From Anolis sagrei (lineage: Eukaryota; Chordata; Lepidosauria; Squamata; Anolidae), in NCBI RefSeq assembly GCF_037176765.1, contig NC_090034.1, positions 89,250,000-89,313,999 of the forward strand: a DNA stretch of 64,000 nt. Reading direction: 5' to 3'. A program made the translations under genes and the position numbers. Shown piece by piece: positions 22,921 to 34,589 of the stretch. Under the pieces are notes generated by a model that saw only the letters and a list, made by a program, of their open reading frames with translations, was not told the origin of the DNA and searched no databases. Every line of letters begins with the position of its first letter. Position 1 is the first letter of the stretch.

Positions 22921-23423
22921 TTTGAACCCTAATCTCCCAGTATCCTATAACTTGTGCCAGTTCACTATATTTTCTCTGTAAATCTACTGAGAGCTAAAAA
23001 TTAGGATTTATACTATAGTGTTTCTTCTAAAATCTTCCCATTTAGTGGTGGGAAACTGCATTGTCTTCCCATTCTGAGCATATAACTCAAAAGCAAACCC
23101 AGAGATGTTGAAAGAATGAGTTGAGGTTTGCCTTAAATATTCCCATATCATTATCCTGTGTTGCTCCATAAATAAGGCAAAAGTCATATTTGGAGACAGA
23201 TGTTTGAATCTTTGGCTGTTCTTGGCTGTGACTGGTGTTTGCTGTGATAATAGAATAATATGAATTAAAGAAGTATTGGGGTGACAATCATCATTACAAA
23301 GATCTTAGCATTTAGATATTAATTTTCAATTTATGCATGTGGAGGTTTATCTTTGTAATGAATGCTATAATGAGAATTCATGTGAGCGGATTTTATATTT
23401 TTTTCACTCCAATCCTATTCCAG

Positions 23424-24025
23424 TCCCTTTAACCTGCCCTGAGAACAGCCACTACGAGGCCTGTGGAACTGCTTGCCCTGCAACCTGTTCTGACCGCACT
23501 GCTCCCTTGACGTGCAATGATACCTGTGTTCCCACCTGCCAATGTAACAAGGACTACGTGCTTAGTGCTGGTGAATGTGTCCCAGTGGAGACCTGCAACT
23601 GCACTTATCAAGGTACAACTTACAAGGCAAAGGAGGAGTTCTGGGATGACGAAGACTGTCATACTCTCTGTAAGTGTGACCCCACATTAGGCAAGGTTGT
23701 GTGTCAAGAAGATTCCTGCAAAGGCAACAAGAAGTGTATGGTGGTCAATGGAATACGGGGCTGTCATGCCCTCAAGCATTATACCTGTATAGGATCTGGA
23801 GATCCTCACTACACCACCTTCGATGGGAAGAAATATGATTTCATGGGAACATGTATTTACCAGATGGTGGGGCTCTGCTCAAAAGATCCTACCCTCACCC
23901 CATTTTTGGTCAGCGTGGAGAATAACAACCGAGGCAACAAAGCAGTGTCCTTCACTAAATTGGTGACTCTGGAGGTGTACAACATGACCATCAGTCTGAG
24001 CCAAGAGTACCCAAACAAGATTCAG
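23424..24025 (+). CDS. Gene B coding exon 5: TIL, TILa, VWD first half
   Basis: Acceptor caatcctattccag, donor GTAGGT; 602 nt, phase 1 in, 0 out. TIL begins LTCPENSHYEACGTACP; TILa follows (GTTYKAKEEFWDDEDCHTLC); VWD begins about residue 140 of the exon with CIGSGDPHYTTFDGKKYDF. GDPH is the known autocatalytic cleavage site (between D and P) of some VWD domains in FCGBP and mucins; it is the only GDPH in this gene. Confidence 0.93.
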
Positions 24026-24760
24026 GTAGGTTTGCTGGAAAAAAAAGAGAAGATAGGAAATGTAGGACTTCAAACTATGAGTTCAGTTTGTGAGTCCGCC
24101 ACCTGACATCCTGTCACTGTCAATGCATGTGAGTCATTTCTTTATGTGGGGAAAATTGAGTAGTTTTAAGATGGGGAACTTGTTAATACATTTTATCACA
24201 CACTTACAGGGATAAGGGAGCACGGCTTCTTTGAAATAGGAAACATAATAGACACACATAAAGACACAATCCCTTTTCAGATGTTCAAAATGGACAATTC
24301 TAAATATGTGAGAAAGAGAATGGGGGTGTTTCTGCCAAATAAACAAACAAAAACCCACCTTTTTCTGTGCAAAACCACATGTTCGTGCATTTTTGCATTC
24401 AAAAAATGTGTTGTTATCTATAGAGTATTTCTTCTGCAATACTTTGAGATGTTCACCTACAAAAAATTCTATTCAAAATTCTCTATCAGGAAGTTTCCCT
24501 ACTATGAGGATGCTCATTTCTTAACCTCAGAATAAATGCTTCTGCTCATGTGATCCTTTTTTTTCTCCCTGTGCTTCTGATGGTGCAACATGTAAGCAAT
24601 CATCTTCTCTAGCTTAGACCAAACACTTGGGGCTCTTGATCCCTTGTTACACTTGGGAACAGGGTCTACCGAGTGCCATCACATGACACTGACTTGGCCA
24701 TGCCCCATTCATCCCCAAAGTGGTGAGGAAGCATTGCAAGACGCTTCCTCATCAACGATG
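24026..24760. other. Intron 5, nothing recognised
   Basis: No recognised repeat or gene before the hAT element. Confidence 0.4.
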
Positions 24761-24772
24761 CTAGGTAAGTAG

Positions 24773-25309
24773 TAGGGCTGGGCAACCACGGAAAAATTTG
24801 TTTCTAAACTCGATTCGTTTTTAAGGGGTTTTTGCGTTTCGTTTTTTTAAAAAATTCCAAAATTTTCCTTTAAAAAAGTTTGATATATACAAAATTTCGG
24901 AAATTACGAAACAATTTCGAAACAATAACGAATCGATTCGTTAATGGTGGACGCGATTGCGCAATACGCTAAAAAAACCTCCAAATGGGACAGGGGGAAC
25001 TTCTGAAGCTTCCCTCTCCCTCTGTTGTTGACTGTTGGTGTGATAATTTATTTTTTTATCACTGATAAAACAAACAACAACTATAAAACTTGCACCAGAC
25101 ATACGGAAATAATAACGAAACAATTTCGAAACGATTTCGAAACAATCTCGAAACGATTTCGAAACAATTACGAAACAATTACGAAATGAATTGAAAAATT
25201 CGTTTCGATTTTTAGTTGCTCCTGAATGGTTCAATATTGGATCGTAAGCTACTTTAAATACGAATTATTAACGAATTACGAAATTAACGAACGAAACCGC
25301 CCAGCCCTA
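24773..25309. mobile_element. Non-autonomous hAT element with 8-bp TSD
   Basis: Ends TAGGGCTGGGC / GCCCAGCCCTA are inverse; flanked by the 8-bp duplication gtaagtag (24765-24772 and 25310-25317), as expected of hAT. The interior is rich in a 12-bp unit of the form cgaaacaatttc repeated in both orientations (24885-24935 and 25105-25205). 537 bp, no transposase. Confidence 0.9.
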
Positions 25310-25317
25310 GTAAGTAG

Positions 25318-26455
25318 TGTTTAGGGTAGTTCCAGTGGAGCTACCTGTGTTGTTCTCCATTTTCCCCATCTGATGGGGACAGGCATAGGACACCAACGTG
25401 CCTTGCCCTGTTCCCTCCTTTTGATGGGGAAAGGGGGGGTACACAATGTGCCACAAGGCACCCCGCACACCTGCGGTTTTGGCAGCAATTGCTAGTGAAA
25501 TAGAACAAGATGGGGTGGGGGGAGGTCATCTGTATGATGAGATCCCAAGAGAGGTAAGCCCACTATATACAGCATTCATTGTTCCTCTAGGACAGGGCTT
25601 CTTAAACTTTTCTACTTGCAACTTTTTTGGCCCAAGAATTTTTTCCATGATCCCAGGTATATAGTTATATAAGCAGGTATAAAAGTAAACCATTTACTGA
25701 AACAAGGGACCCTATTTGGAGTTAGGATCCACAGTTTAAGAAGTAGCGATCTAGGGCATACCGAGTCTGGTCAAATATGCTGGGGTGAATGAAAATCATT
25801 CCCATGGCATCCAAAAGACAAACTAAGTGGGACACAACTGCTTAACGCAATTGTGCCCCATGTCTGGGAAAGTCAGGGAATGCTCTGAAATGTCTCCAAA
25901 GATCCAGAGTAGCCCCACAGTTCAGGATATGTGTGAACAATTGGTCCACTTTTGATCACGAAACAGTCCCTCTGTCCTGATGCCCATCTGGCTATCTGTT
26001 GGCCTAGTGGTGATCGGAGAGCTCCTAGCAATTGCTCATCACCTTTGCTGATGCTAATAAAGTCACTGTATGACTCAGAGAAGAAGGTTGGGGAAAGAGA
26101 GGGATCACCCCCTTCTTTGCTCCTTCCCTCTCCAAGATGCCTGGCACCTTTGATGTAGTTTGCATTTGTAAAAAGCAAGGGCTAGGAACTATTTGGAGCT
26201 TTCTGGCCACCAGTAGAACAATAAACAGTAACAAAGGTAAAGGGGAACTCTCCAGCAAGGCTGAACTGGGTTCAGTCTGACTGGATAATATGGATTCTGC
26301 TCCCATCACTGACACAGTTCAGGAAGAGGGCCTAATGATAGAATCTTTGGCATCTACTAGAGCTTCCTGCTCTTGTAGATTTGCTCTTAGTTCAAGAACT
26401 AATGCTAGTAAAAACAAATCCATCCCCTTCATAAATGCACTAAGAGTCTTCTTTA
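25318..26455. other. Intron 5, right part
   Basis: No gene recognised. A short patch near 25590-25750 (gggcttcttaaacttttc ... cacagtttaagaagtagcg) looks like the inverted ends of a small hAT MITE, not developed further. Confidence 0.35.
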
Positions 26456-26457
26456 TG

Positions 26458-26805
26458 TATTGCTGAAGGTTTTCGTGGCCAGAATCACTGGGTTGTTATA
26501 GGTTTTTTTCGGGCTATATGGCCATATTCTAGAGGCATTCTCTCCTGACATTTCGCCTGCATCTATGGCAAACATCTTCAAAGGTTGTGACGTCTGTTGG
26601 AACTAGGAACATGGGTTTATATATCTGTGGAATGACCAGAGAACTCTTGTCTGTTGGAACTAGGTGTGAATGTTTCAACTGACCACCTTGATTAGCATTT
26701 GATGGCCTGGCAGTTGTTTGGTGTGGCTTGTTAGTGCCCCGGGGCAATCTTTTGTTGAGAGGTGATTAGATGTCCCTGATTGTTTCCTCTCTGTTGTTTA
26801 TGTTT
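26458..26805 (-). mobile_element. Penelope-like retroelement 3' fragment
   Basis: Reverse-strand 3' segment of the Penelope family: gaggcattctctcctgaca, ttgattagcatttgatggcc. Its left edge here is the element's 3' end. It stops only about 17 bp before the acceptor of exon 6. Confidence 0.75.
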
Positions 26806-26822
26806 TTCTTTATGTTTTTCAG

Positions 26823-27387
26823 GTCAATGGAATCTTTGTCGACCTACCTTTCTTCTATGAAAATAAAATCACAGTCTACATCAGTGGAGTCCATGGTTTC
26901 ATCAAAACAGACTTTGATCTGAAAGTCAGCTTTGACTGGTACAGCTATGCCAGGGTCATTCTTCCCAGAACCTATGCCAATGCTGTCTGTGGGCTCTGTG
27001 GCAATGCCAATCAGGATCCCAGTGATGATTTTGCCATGAAGGATGGTACTGAAGCCAATGATGAAATCCAATTTGCAAACAGCTGGAAGCTGAAGGAGAC
27101 CCCAGGGTGCTCAGGAGGATGTATATCTGATTGTCCGGTATGCCAGGAAACAGAAAAACAGATCTATAAGGAGGACAAGTTTTGTGGGATCCTTGTTAGA
27201 ATGGATGGGCCATTCGGACCATGTCATGCAGCCATTGACCCAACGTCCTACTTTGAAGATTGTGTCTTTGACACCTGTGCATACAAGGGTCACCGTGCCA
27301 TACTCTGCACTGCCATCACTGCCTATGTGACAGCATGCCATAATCTTGGTATTCAGATTGGGCAGTGGAGGTCAGCTTCTTTCTGCA
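26823..27387 (+). CDS. Gene B coding exon 6: VWD second half and C8
   Basis: Acceptor ctttatgtttttcag, donor GTAAGT; 565 nt, phase 0 in, 1 out. Contains the canonical CGLCGNANQDPSDDF of VWD domains, then a C8 domain (CPVCQETEKQIY, KFCGILVRMDGPFGPCH, CVFDTC, CTAITAYVTACH). This is the only VWD of gene B with an intact CGLCG. Confidence 0.93.
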
Positions 27388-28355
27388 GTAAGTATTGTTG
27401 CTTACTGCATCATGGAGTTCAACTAGATGATTTGCTTTGAATGATTTTAGAGGAAGTGCTCCCTTAATTGATAAAATATATCTTTTTTTCTCACAGCATG
27501 TGACGATCCTTTATGACATGTTTTGCATGCACCTCTAAGGAAATATTGTTACAGGAAAGGATGGGTTAACTGCAGAAAAAGACATCCTTCTTTCTAAATT
27601 GAGCCTGTTTCATTATATGTTACAGTATTTTCTGAAGGAGAGGAGGGGAGGAGAAAAGGAAGCTAAAGGGTGACCCAAGGCTCTCAGAGCCACCCAAATA
27701 TTTTTTAAAGAAAAGCACACCAAAAGCAAAGAAATGTTCTTTCTTTCTCCCAAGTCCCCAAATGCACATGTGCGCGAACCCAACACACCCGCCCCACACT
27801 TTTCCAACTCGCTGTTCCACTAAATAAAAAGATCAAAAAATTAAAGGAAAATAAAAGAAAATTGAAAAGATTCAGTGCTAGAGAGAGGCCAGGCCAAAAA
27901 TTAAGTTGAGAGCGAGCGGCAAGGCAATTGGACTGAAGCACATCTCTAGAGCCAGGGCGCAACTAAGAGCAATGGAGGTGCTCACCCTATTAAATAGACA
28001 TAGTGTGTGTAAGATACATCACAATGTTCTTCTATTCTGATTGGCCCAACAGGCAGGGCTCATAGGGAAACCCTACGCAAGCATGCGGCAGCCTCTTTTC
28101 ACACCGCATGATGCTGAATAGGAGAGTAGGAGCCATGATTGGCTGCAGCGCAGCCCGTTTCGGCAAAAAATAAAATCACGGCTGCTGAGCCCTTACCGTT
28201 ACGGCCGGCTGAACAAGATGGATTAGCCAAAGGGAACCAACCAAACTGAATCTGTACACAAGCCTAATAATAAGCCTTGTTTATATTTGGATGGGGACAG
28301 GACAGGTAAAACTATAGGGAGACTGTGCAAGGTCCCTAACCAATCCCTTTGTTTT
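27388..28355. other. Intron 6, left part
   Basis: No recognised repeat or coding sequence. The stretch 27960-28220 has a raised CpG content relative to surroundings (gcgagcggc, ggctgcagcgcagcccg), origin unknown. Confidence 0.35.
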
Positions 28356-28372
28356 AACTCCTGTGATAGGAA

Positions 28373-28630
28373 TCCCTGGTGGCGCAGTGGGTTAAACCCC
28401 TGTGCCAACAGTACTGAAGACAGACAGGTTGCAGGTGTGAATCCAGGGAGAGCTTGGATGAGCTCCCCCTATCAGCTCCAGCTCCTCATGTGGGTACATG
28501 AGAGAATACTCCCAAAAGGATGGTAACACATCAAAACATCTAGGCATCCCCTGGGCAACGTCCTTGCAGATGGCCAATTCTCTCACACCAGAAGCGATTT
28601 GCAGTTTCTCAAATCACTCCTGACAGACAC
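28373..28630 (+). mobile_element. tRNA-derived SINE, family B, with TSD
   Basis: Head atccctggtggcgcagtggg, full body, tail ctgacagacacacgcac. Flanked by duplicated aactcctgtgatagg (before about 28371 and again at about 28642), so a clean insertion. Confidence 0.88.
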
Positions 28631-28659
28631 ACGCACACACAAACTCCTGTGATAGGGAC

Positions 28660-28940
28660 TTAAAAGCCAAAAAAAAAAAAGCAAAAACACGCTATAGCAC
28701 ATGTGCAAAAACAACTCCCCCTAGAAAACAAAACACAATAGCATGTCCACACTCTCTTCCAGACTACAGCTCCCAGCATCCCCAAGACCAGGCCCTTTGG
28801 GAGCAAAGGATGATCCAAATGCACTGCTTCCAAGCTGCAAGCCTACTTCTCCTTGGATTTCTTTGAGAGTATTCCAATCCAAATTTCCAATTTCCTTTTC
28901 CTGGACTGCAACTCCCAACAATCCACCAGATAGATAAGGG

Positions 28941-28986
<46 letters not shown>

Positions 28987-29262
28987 GATAGATAGATAAG
29001 ATAGTTAGGTAGATAGATTGATCAGGAAGACTGCTGGGAGTTGCAGTCCAAGTATAGGTAGAGAAGGAAAAAAGGGGAGAAAGAGGAAGGGAAAGAAAAG
29101 GAGAGGGAAGGAAGGGAAGAGGAAGAGGAAGAGGAGAAAGGAAGGAAGGAGAGAATGAAAGAAAAAAGGGAAGGAAGGAAAGAGGTAGGAAAGGAAGGAG
29201 AGAAAGAAAGGAGGAAAGAGGGAGGAAAGGTTGGCCACAGCAATGCGTGGCGGGTACAGCTA
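28660..29262 (+). mobile_element. Helitron-like non-autonomous element (first of a tandem pair)
   Basis: Ends with the 3' signature gccacagcaatgcgtggc then ggtacagcta, a hairpin followed by a near-CTAG end, immediately followed by another Helitron. The interior holds (AGAT)n (28928-29000) and a purine-rich AAGG tract (29050-29230), plus inverted copies of ctgggagttgcagtcca. The 5' boundary is uncertain. Confidence 0.55.
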
Positions 29263-29263
29263 C

Positions 29264-29479
29264 TCTCTATATATAAATGTAATGTCCATTTGTGGGATTA
29301 ACATAACTCAAAAACCACTGGATGAATTGACACCAAATTTGGACACAATACACCTATCAGGCCAATGAGTGACCATCAATCATAAAAACACAGAAAAACA
29401 CAGCAGAAAAGACTTAAAAACAAAAAAAACCCAAAAACAAAAATACATTACAGTGTTTTTTGCAAAACCACACACACAC

Positions 29480-29516
<37 letters not shown>

Positions 29517-29647
29517 TACACACACACACACACACACACGCAAACACACATATATTATACACATATACACAAACATATATACATATATAGACACAAAACA
29601 CATATACACAGACTGGGCCACAGCAACGTGTGGAAGGGGACGGCTAG
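29264..29647 (+). mobile_element. Helitron-like non-autonomous element (second of pair)
   Basis: Starts TCTCTATATATAAATG and ends in a hairpin (ccacagcaacgtgtgg) about 12 bp before a terminal CTAG followed by T, the Helitron layout (5' TC, 3' hairpin then CTRR, inserted before T). It contains a CA/TA microsatellite at about 29468-29600. Confidence 0.7.
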
Positions 29648-29996
29648 TTTAATAATAAATTTGACTTAAGATAACTATAGAAAGTCAAGAAAAGAATTAT
29701 GGGGAAAAGAAGAGGCAAAAAAAAAATCTCTAAGGGCATCATTTTATATCACAGACGGGTCAGGATAGATAGACATGGAGGGAGGACACTTCAGGTCACT
29801 TAAACTATGCAACCCTTACTACTGTCTACTGTGAGGCATGCTTCATTTTTCACTGCTAAGTGTTGTTGCATTTCCAACAATATTGAACTAGATGGACTGG
29901 TGGTCTGACTCGATATAAGGCAGCTTCTGTGACATTTCAGATCAATCTTATTTATATTTCAAATAGCAACAAATGATCCTCTTTCTGTCTTTCCAG

Positions 29997-30586
29997 GCCT
30001 TATCTGTCCCCAGCATTCTCACTATGAGCTCTGTGGAAATAGCTGCCCTGCTATGTGTCACAATGCCTCTTCAGAAACATGTGAGGCATGCGTAGAAGGA
30101 TGCTTTTGTGATTCTGGATTCCTCCTCAGTGGGGATCAATGCATCCCTCAGGCAGAATGTGGCTGTGTGCATCAGGGCAGATACTACAAGAAGGGAGAAG
30201 AATTCTACTCTTCCACCTCCTGTGAGGAGAAGTGCCAATGCATGGATCATGGAACTGTCAACTGCCAGCAATTCTCCTGTGGATCTCATAAGATCTGCAT
30301 TTTGGAGAATGGCATTCTGGGTTGCCGTCCCATTGGATATGGGACTATGGTAGCATTGGGAGGTGTTCATTATATATCCTTTGATGGGGTAATTGTTACA
30401 TTTCATGGCACTTGCACCTATATCTTAGCCAAAGTCTGCAGCAAGGATCCACAGGTAGTGGATTTCTCTGTGTCAGTGGCGAACGAGAAGCTTGATGGTG
30501 ACCCCTTGATTCTCATAAAGGAGGTTGTGGTCTCTATTCATGGATATACCATTGTACTGGAGAGGACAGTGAAATGGAAGATTATG
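29997..30586 (+). CDS. Gene B coding exon 7: TIL, TILa, VWD first half
   Basis: Acceptor ttctgtctttccag, donor GTATGT; 590 nt, phase 1 in, 0 out. TIL reads [18 protein letters not shown], TILa [23 protein letters not shown] starts [18 protein letters not shown]. The GDPH cleavage motif is replaced by GGVH, so no autocleavage is expected. The TIL is slightly short of cysteines ([13 protein letters not shown]). Confidence 0.92.
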
Positions 30587-30721
30587 GTATGTATCTAACA
30601 TTAACTAACAAGTAGGATCTTTTATACCCATTCCACTGATAGAAATGTCAAGTGTATAGTGGAAGCATAGATTTGTGTGTGACTAGAAATGATCTCCCAA
30701 ATAATATTGTTTACCATTTGT

Positions 30722-32326
30722 AAAGGTTGGTAAAGCAGGTGGTTGCCTCCCAACTCCAGGGATTCTTGGATGACACCAATTATCTAGATCCATCGCAGTC
30801 TGGTTTTAGATCTGGCCATGGCACTGAGACAGCTTTGGTCGCTTTGGTGGATGACCTCCGAAGAGAACTTGACAGGGGGAGTGTGTCCCTGTTGGTTCTC
30901 CTGGATATCTCAGCGGCTTTCGATACCATCGACCATGGTATCCTTCTGGGGCGGCTCTCTGGAATGGGTCTTGGGGTTATTGCTCTGCAGTGGCTCCGCT
31001 CCTTCCTGGAGGGTCACTCCCAGTTGGTGAAGCTGGGGGATACCTGTTGGGACCCATGGCCTTTGACCTGTGGGGTCCTGCAAGGTTCCATTCTATCACC
31101 CATGCTTTTTAATATCTACATGAAACTCCTGGGTGAGTTTTGGAGTTGGGTGCCATCTGTATGCATTTCCACCAAACTCTAAGGAAGCCTCCCAGACCCT
31201 GAACCAGTGTCTGGTTGCTGTGATGGACTGGATGAGGGCTAACAGATTGAAGCTTAATCCAGACAAGACAGAGGTCATCCTGGTCAGTCGTGGGGCTATT
31301 GGGTGGCAACCTGTGCTCAACAGGGTTACACTCCCCCTGAGGGTGCAGGTCCGTAGCTTGGGAGTCCTACTGGACTCAACGCTATCACTTGATGTTCAGG
31401 TGTTGGCAGTGGCTGGGAGGGCCTTTGCACAACTCAAACTCGTGTGCCAGCTGCGACCATACCCCATGAAGTCTGACTTGGCCAGTGTGGTCCAAAACTT
31501 GGTTACATCCAGATTGGACTATTGCAATGCGCTCAACGTGGGGCTGTCTTTGAAGATGGCCTGGAAGCTTCAACTGGTACAACGGGCGGCAGCCAGGCTC
31601 CTTACTAGAGCAAACTATAAGGAGAATACAACACCCCTTTTAAAACAGCTTCACTGGCTGCTGATAAGCTGCTGAGCCAAATTCAAGGTGCAGGTTATGA
31701 CCTATAAAGCCCTAAACAATTTGGGCCCCGCATATCTTTGCAATCGCATCTCCCTCTATGAATCGACGCAAACTTTGAGATCTTCTGGGGAGGCCCTCCT
31801 TTCGCTCCCACCACCGTCACAAGCACAGTTGGTGGGGATGAGATAGAGGGCCTTCTCAGTGGTGGCCCCCCACCTCTGGAACACCCTTCCTAGAGAAATA
31901 AGACAGGCCCCATCCCTCCCCTCCTTTCATAAGAACCTGAAGACCTGGTGGTTTAAACAAGCCTTTGAGAACGACTAATTCTAGCTCATCCCCAGATATT
32001 GCTGATTATGGCGATATCTTTTTCTACCAATTACCCAGGTTACCTCCTCCTATTAGGACCCGGAAATGAACAGCCATAGACTCTACCTAATTTCCTGGAT
32101 CCTCTACAAATTGCACTAGCCTCAGCCCGGCCTTTTAAATTGTCTTGAACAGGCAGTATTATTTTAAATATATATGTGCCATTGTGATTTTAATATTTAT
32201 ATTGTCTTGTTAATTTTATGTTTATGCTGTTTCTTTGTATGTATTGATGATGTTACTTGGAAACTGCTCTGAGTCCCATCGGGGAGATTGAGCGATATAT
32301 AAATAAAGTTTTGTTGTTGTTGTTGT
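30722..32326 (+). mobile_element. L2 LINE, 5'-truncated, reaching the exon 8 acceptor
   Basis: Frames read LDPSQSGFRSGHGTETALVA, LLVLLDISAAFDTIDHGILL, GVLQGSILSPMLFNIYMKLL, then RANRLKLNPDKTEVILVSRG, LVTSRLDYCNALNVGLSLK: fingers, palm and C-terminal parts of an L2-clade reverse transcriptase, with at least one frameshift around the YADD region and several stops. The 3' end is the L2 tail (gtcccatcggggagattg, then ataaataaagttttg(ttg)n), which runs into the gene B splice acceptor. Confidence 0.9.
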
Positions 32327-32328
32327 AG

Positions 32329-32899
32329 GTTGATGGAGAGTCTTATACTCTGCCAGTGAACAAAGGGAATGGAAAACTCTGGATCACTCAGGAGGGGAAT
32401 AACATCGTTGTCCAATCCTCCTTTGGCGTCACGGTCCTCTATGACACCTCTTCCTTCGTTCATGTGTCTGTGCCTAGCAATTACCAGGGACACATGTGTG
32501 GCTTGGGAGGCAACTTCAATGGAGACAAGAGTGATGATTTCATGCTGCCCAATGGAGAACACACTCCAGACATGGAAGAGTTTGGGGCCTCTTGGAAGGT
32601 CCCTGGAAATGGTACCATTTGCTCTGATGGCTGTGGGGAGAGATGCCCCACGTGTATGGCAACCAAGACTGAACTATACAAGGCTGAGAGCTCCTGTGGA
32701 ATGATCATGTCCAAATCAGGGCCATTCAGAGATTGTCATGCCTTTGTGAGCCCTGCTGAGTACTTTAAGCAGTGTATCTTTGACATGTGTAGGACTGATG
32801 GGAGAGAAGAATCTCTCTGTCGGAGTCTTCAGGCCTACGTGACTGCATGTCAAGCATCTGGAGCCAAGATTGGAGCCTGGAGAACAGCCTCTTTCTGCC
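32329..32899 (+). CDS. Gene B coding exon 8: VWD second half and C8
   Basis: 571 nt, phase 0 in, 1 out; donor GTAGGT. The acceptor is gttgttgttgttgtag, whose upstream tract is the L2 tail. Reads VDGESYTLPVNKGNGKLW; the VWD motif is CGLGGNFNGDKSDDF, where the second cysteine of CGLCG is Gly. C8 follows (CPTCMATKTELYKAE, CGMIMSKSGPFRDCH, CIFDMC, CRSLQAYVTACQ). Otherwise complete. Confidence 0.92.
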
Positions 32900-32993
32900 G
32901 TAGGTTTTCAGAGAACCAAATTATTTTCACACTTTTTGCTTTAAGGCACCTACCTGAGTTATATATGCACGGCCTGAATTGTTAGGGATTTTT

Positions 32994-33255
32994 TTGTGTG
33001 TGTCAGGAGCGACTTGAGAAATTACAAGTCACTTCTGGTGTGAGAGAATTGGCCGTCTGCAAGGACATTGCCCAGGGGACACCCAGATGTTTTGATGTTT
33101 TACCATCCTGTGGGAGGCTTCTCTCATGTCCCCACACGGGAAGCTAGAGCTGAGATGGGACCTAACCCTGCTCCGTGAATTCGAACTGCTAACCTGTCGG
33201 TCAGCAGTCCTGCCACCACAAGGGTTTAACCCATTGCGCCATCAAGGGCTCCCCA
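32994..33255 (-). mobile_element. tRNA-derived SINE, family B, with TSD
   Basis: Reverse copy from gtgtgtcaggagcgacttga to ttaacccattgcgccatc; flanked by attgttag (about 32978-32985 and 33256-33263). Confidence 0.82.
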
Positions 33256-33419
33256 TTGTTAGTTGAAGTTTAAAGCTTCATGTCCATTGTTAATTCGCAT
33301 TTCTTTTCTTCAACTCATTCTTCCCAAGTTCTTTTCTACCATGTTCCTAATTCCCTATCTGAGTTTCCTATCTCTTGCCTCTTGTATTTTTCCGAAGCTA
33401 TATTTCTCTCATTCTATAG

Positions 33420-33655
33420 TAAAGGTAAAGGTAAAGGTTTTCCCCTGACATTAAGTCAAGTTGTGTCCAACTCTGGGGGGTTGGTGCTCATCTCGATTTC
33501 TAAGCTGAAGACCCGGCGTTGTCCGTAGACACCTCCAAGGTCATGTGGCCAGCATGACTGCCTTGGGCACCTTTATCTTCCCACAGGAGCAGTACCTATT
33601 GATCTACCCACATTTGCATGTTTTCGAACTGCTAGGTTGGCAGAACTACAGTACC
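33420..33655 (-). mobile_element. Sauria-type SINE
   Basis: Begins with reversed ACCTTT repeats (aaaggtaaaggtaaaggtt) and runs through cctccaaggtcatgtggcc to the middle of the element (gcatgttttcgaactgctag); the tRNA-like head is missing. Confidence 0.82.
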
Positions 33656-33956
33656 GACATAGTATTTTAAACATACTATTTTAAACACCAAAGCAAATTG
33701 ATCGTATTTCTATTCATCACAAAGGCTGGACTATGAAGATTCTGACATTACTATTCCCTAAAGAGTTTGAATGTGCGCACTTCAGCCCAGCCACTGTGTT
33801 TGAAAAGACCCCTTACCACACAGATACGTACTATACAATCCACATAGTACATGAGAGGTAAAGCAAAATGTCTGAAAGTAATTCCATTAAACTTTCATAT
33901 TGGGCTGAATTCAGTTCTGTTCCCAATGAGAGTTGGTTCATTGACATCAAATGGGA

Positions 33957-34537
33957 TATACGGGGATTGAATAAAAAGTAATGCCTCCACCTTTGTAACT
34001 CCTCAACAGATGGCAGTACTGGTATGCAGCAGGTACTGGCTTGTTCAGTAGACTCTCCTCTACAGTACCATTTTGATGGGAAGCCTTAGCATTGAACGGT
34101 TGTGTTGTTAAACTGCGAAGTATGGAACCCGGTGCAGACGGTCGGTCAAGTTGACTTGAGCAACGTGCAGTCATTGACAGCAGAAGGTGTCACCTCAACA
34201 TCTTTAAACTTACGCTCCCAACAACACACAGTACTCACATCAACACGATCACCATAAACAGCTTGCATTCTCTGATAAATCTTCTTTGGGGTGACCCCTT
34301 CTGCTGTCAAGAATTCAGTGACTGCATGTTGCTTAAGTCGCATTGATTGACCGTCTGCACAGGGCTCCATACTTCGCACTTTAACAACACAAGTGTTCGA
34401 TACTAAGGCTTCTCGGCAAAATGAAACTGTAGAGGAGAACCTACTGAACAAACCAGTACCTGCTGCATACCAGTACTGCCATCTGTTGAGGAGTTACGAA
34501 GGTGGAGGCATTATTTTTCATTCAACCCTCATATATA
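33957..34537. mobile_element. Palindromic mariner derivative (foldback)
   Basis: The left arm (from tacggggattgaataaaaag) and right arm (to ttttcattcaaccctcata) are both the 5' end of the same mariner, inverted, about 200 bp each. The right half encodes in reverse the transposase N-terminus (RLKQHAVTEFLTAEGVTPKK, then IYQRMQAVYGDRVDVSTV). It has no C-terminal part, so it is a foldback MITE in intron 8. Confidence 0.85.
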
Positions 34538-34589
34538 TGTGGTGAATAACACGTTTCACATATCTCAGTTCATCCACTGTAGTTGGGAT

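Noticed and set aside
29369-29669. Frames of repeated Thr-His or Tyr-Ile
   Set aside because: Translations of the CA/TA microsatellite inside the Helitron.
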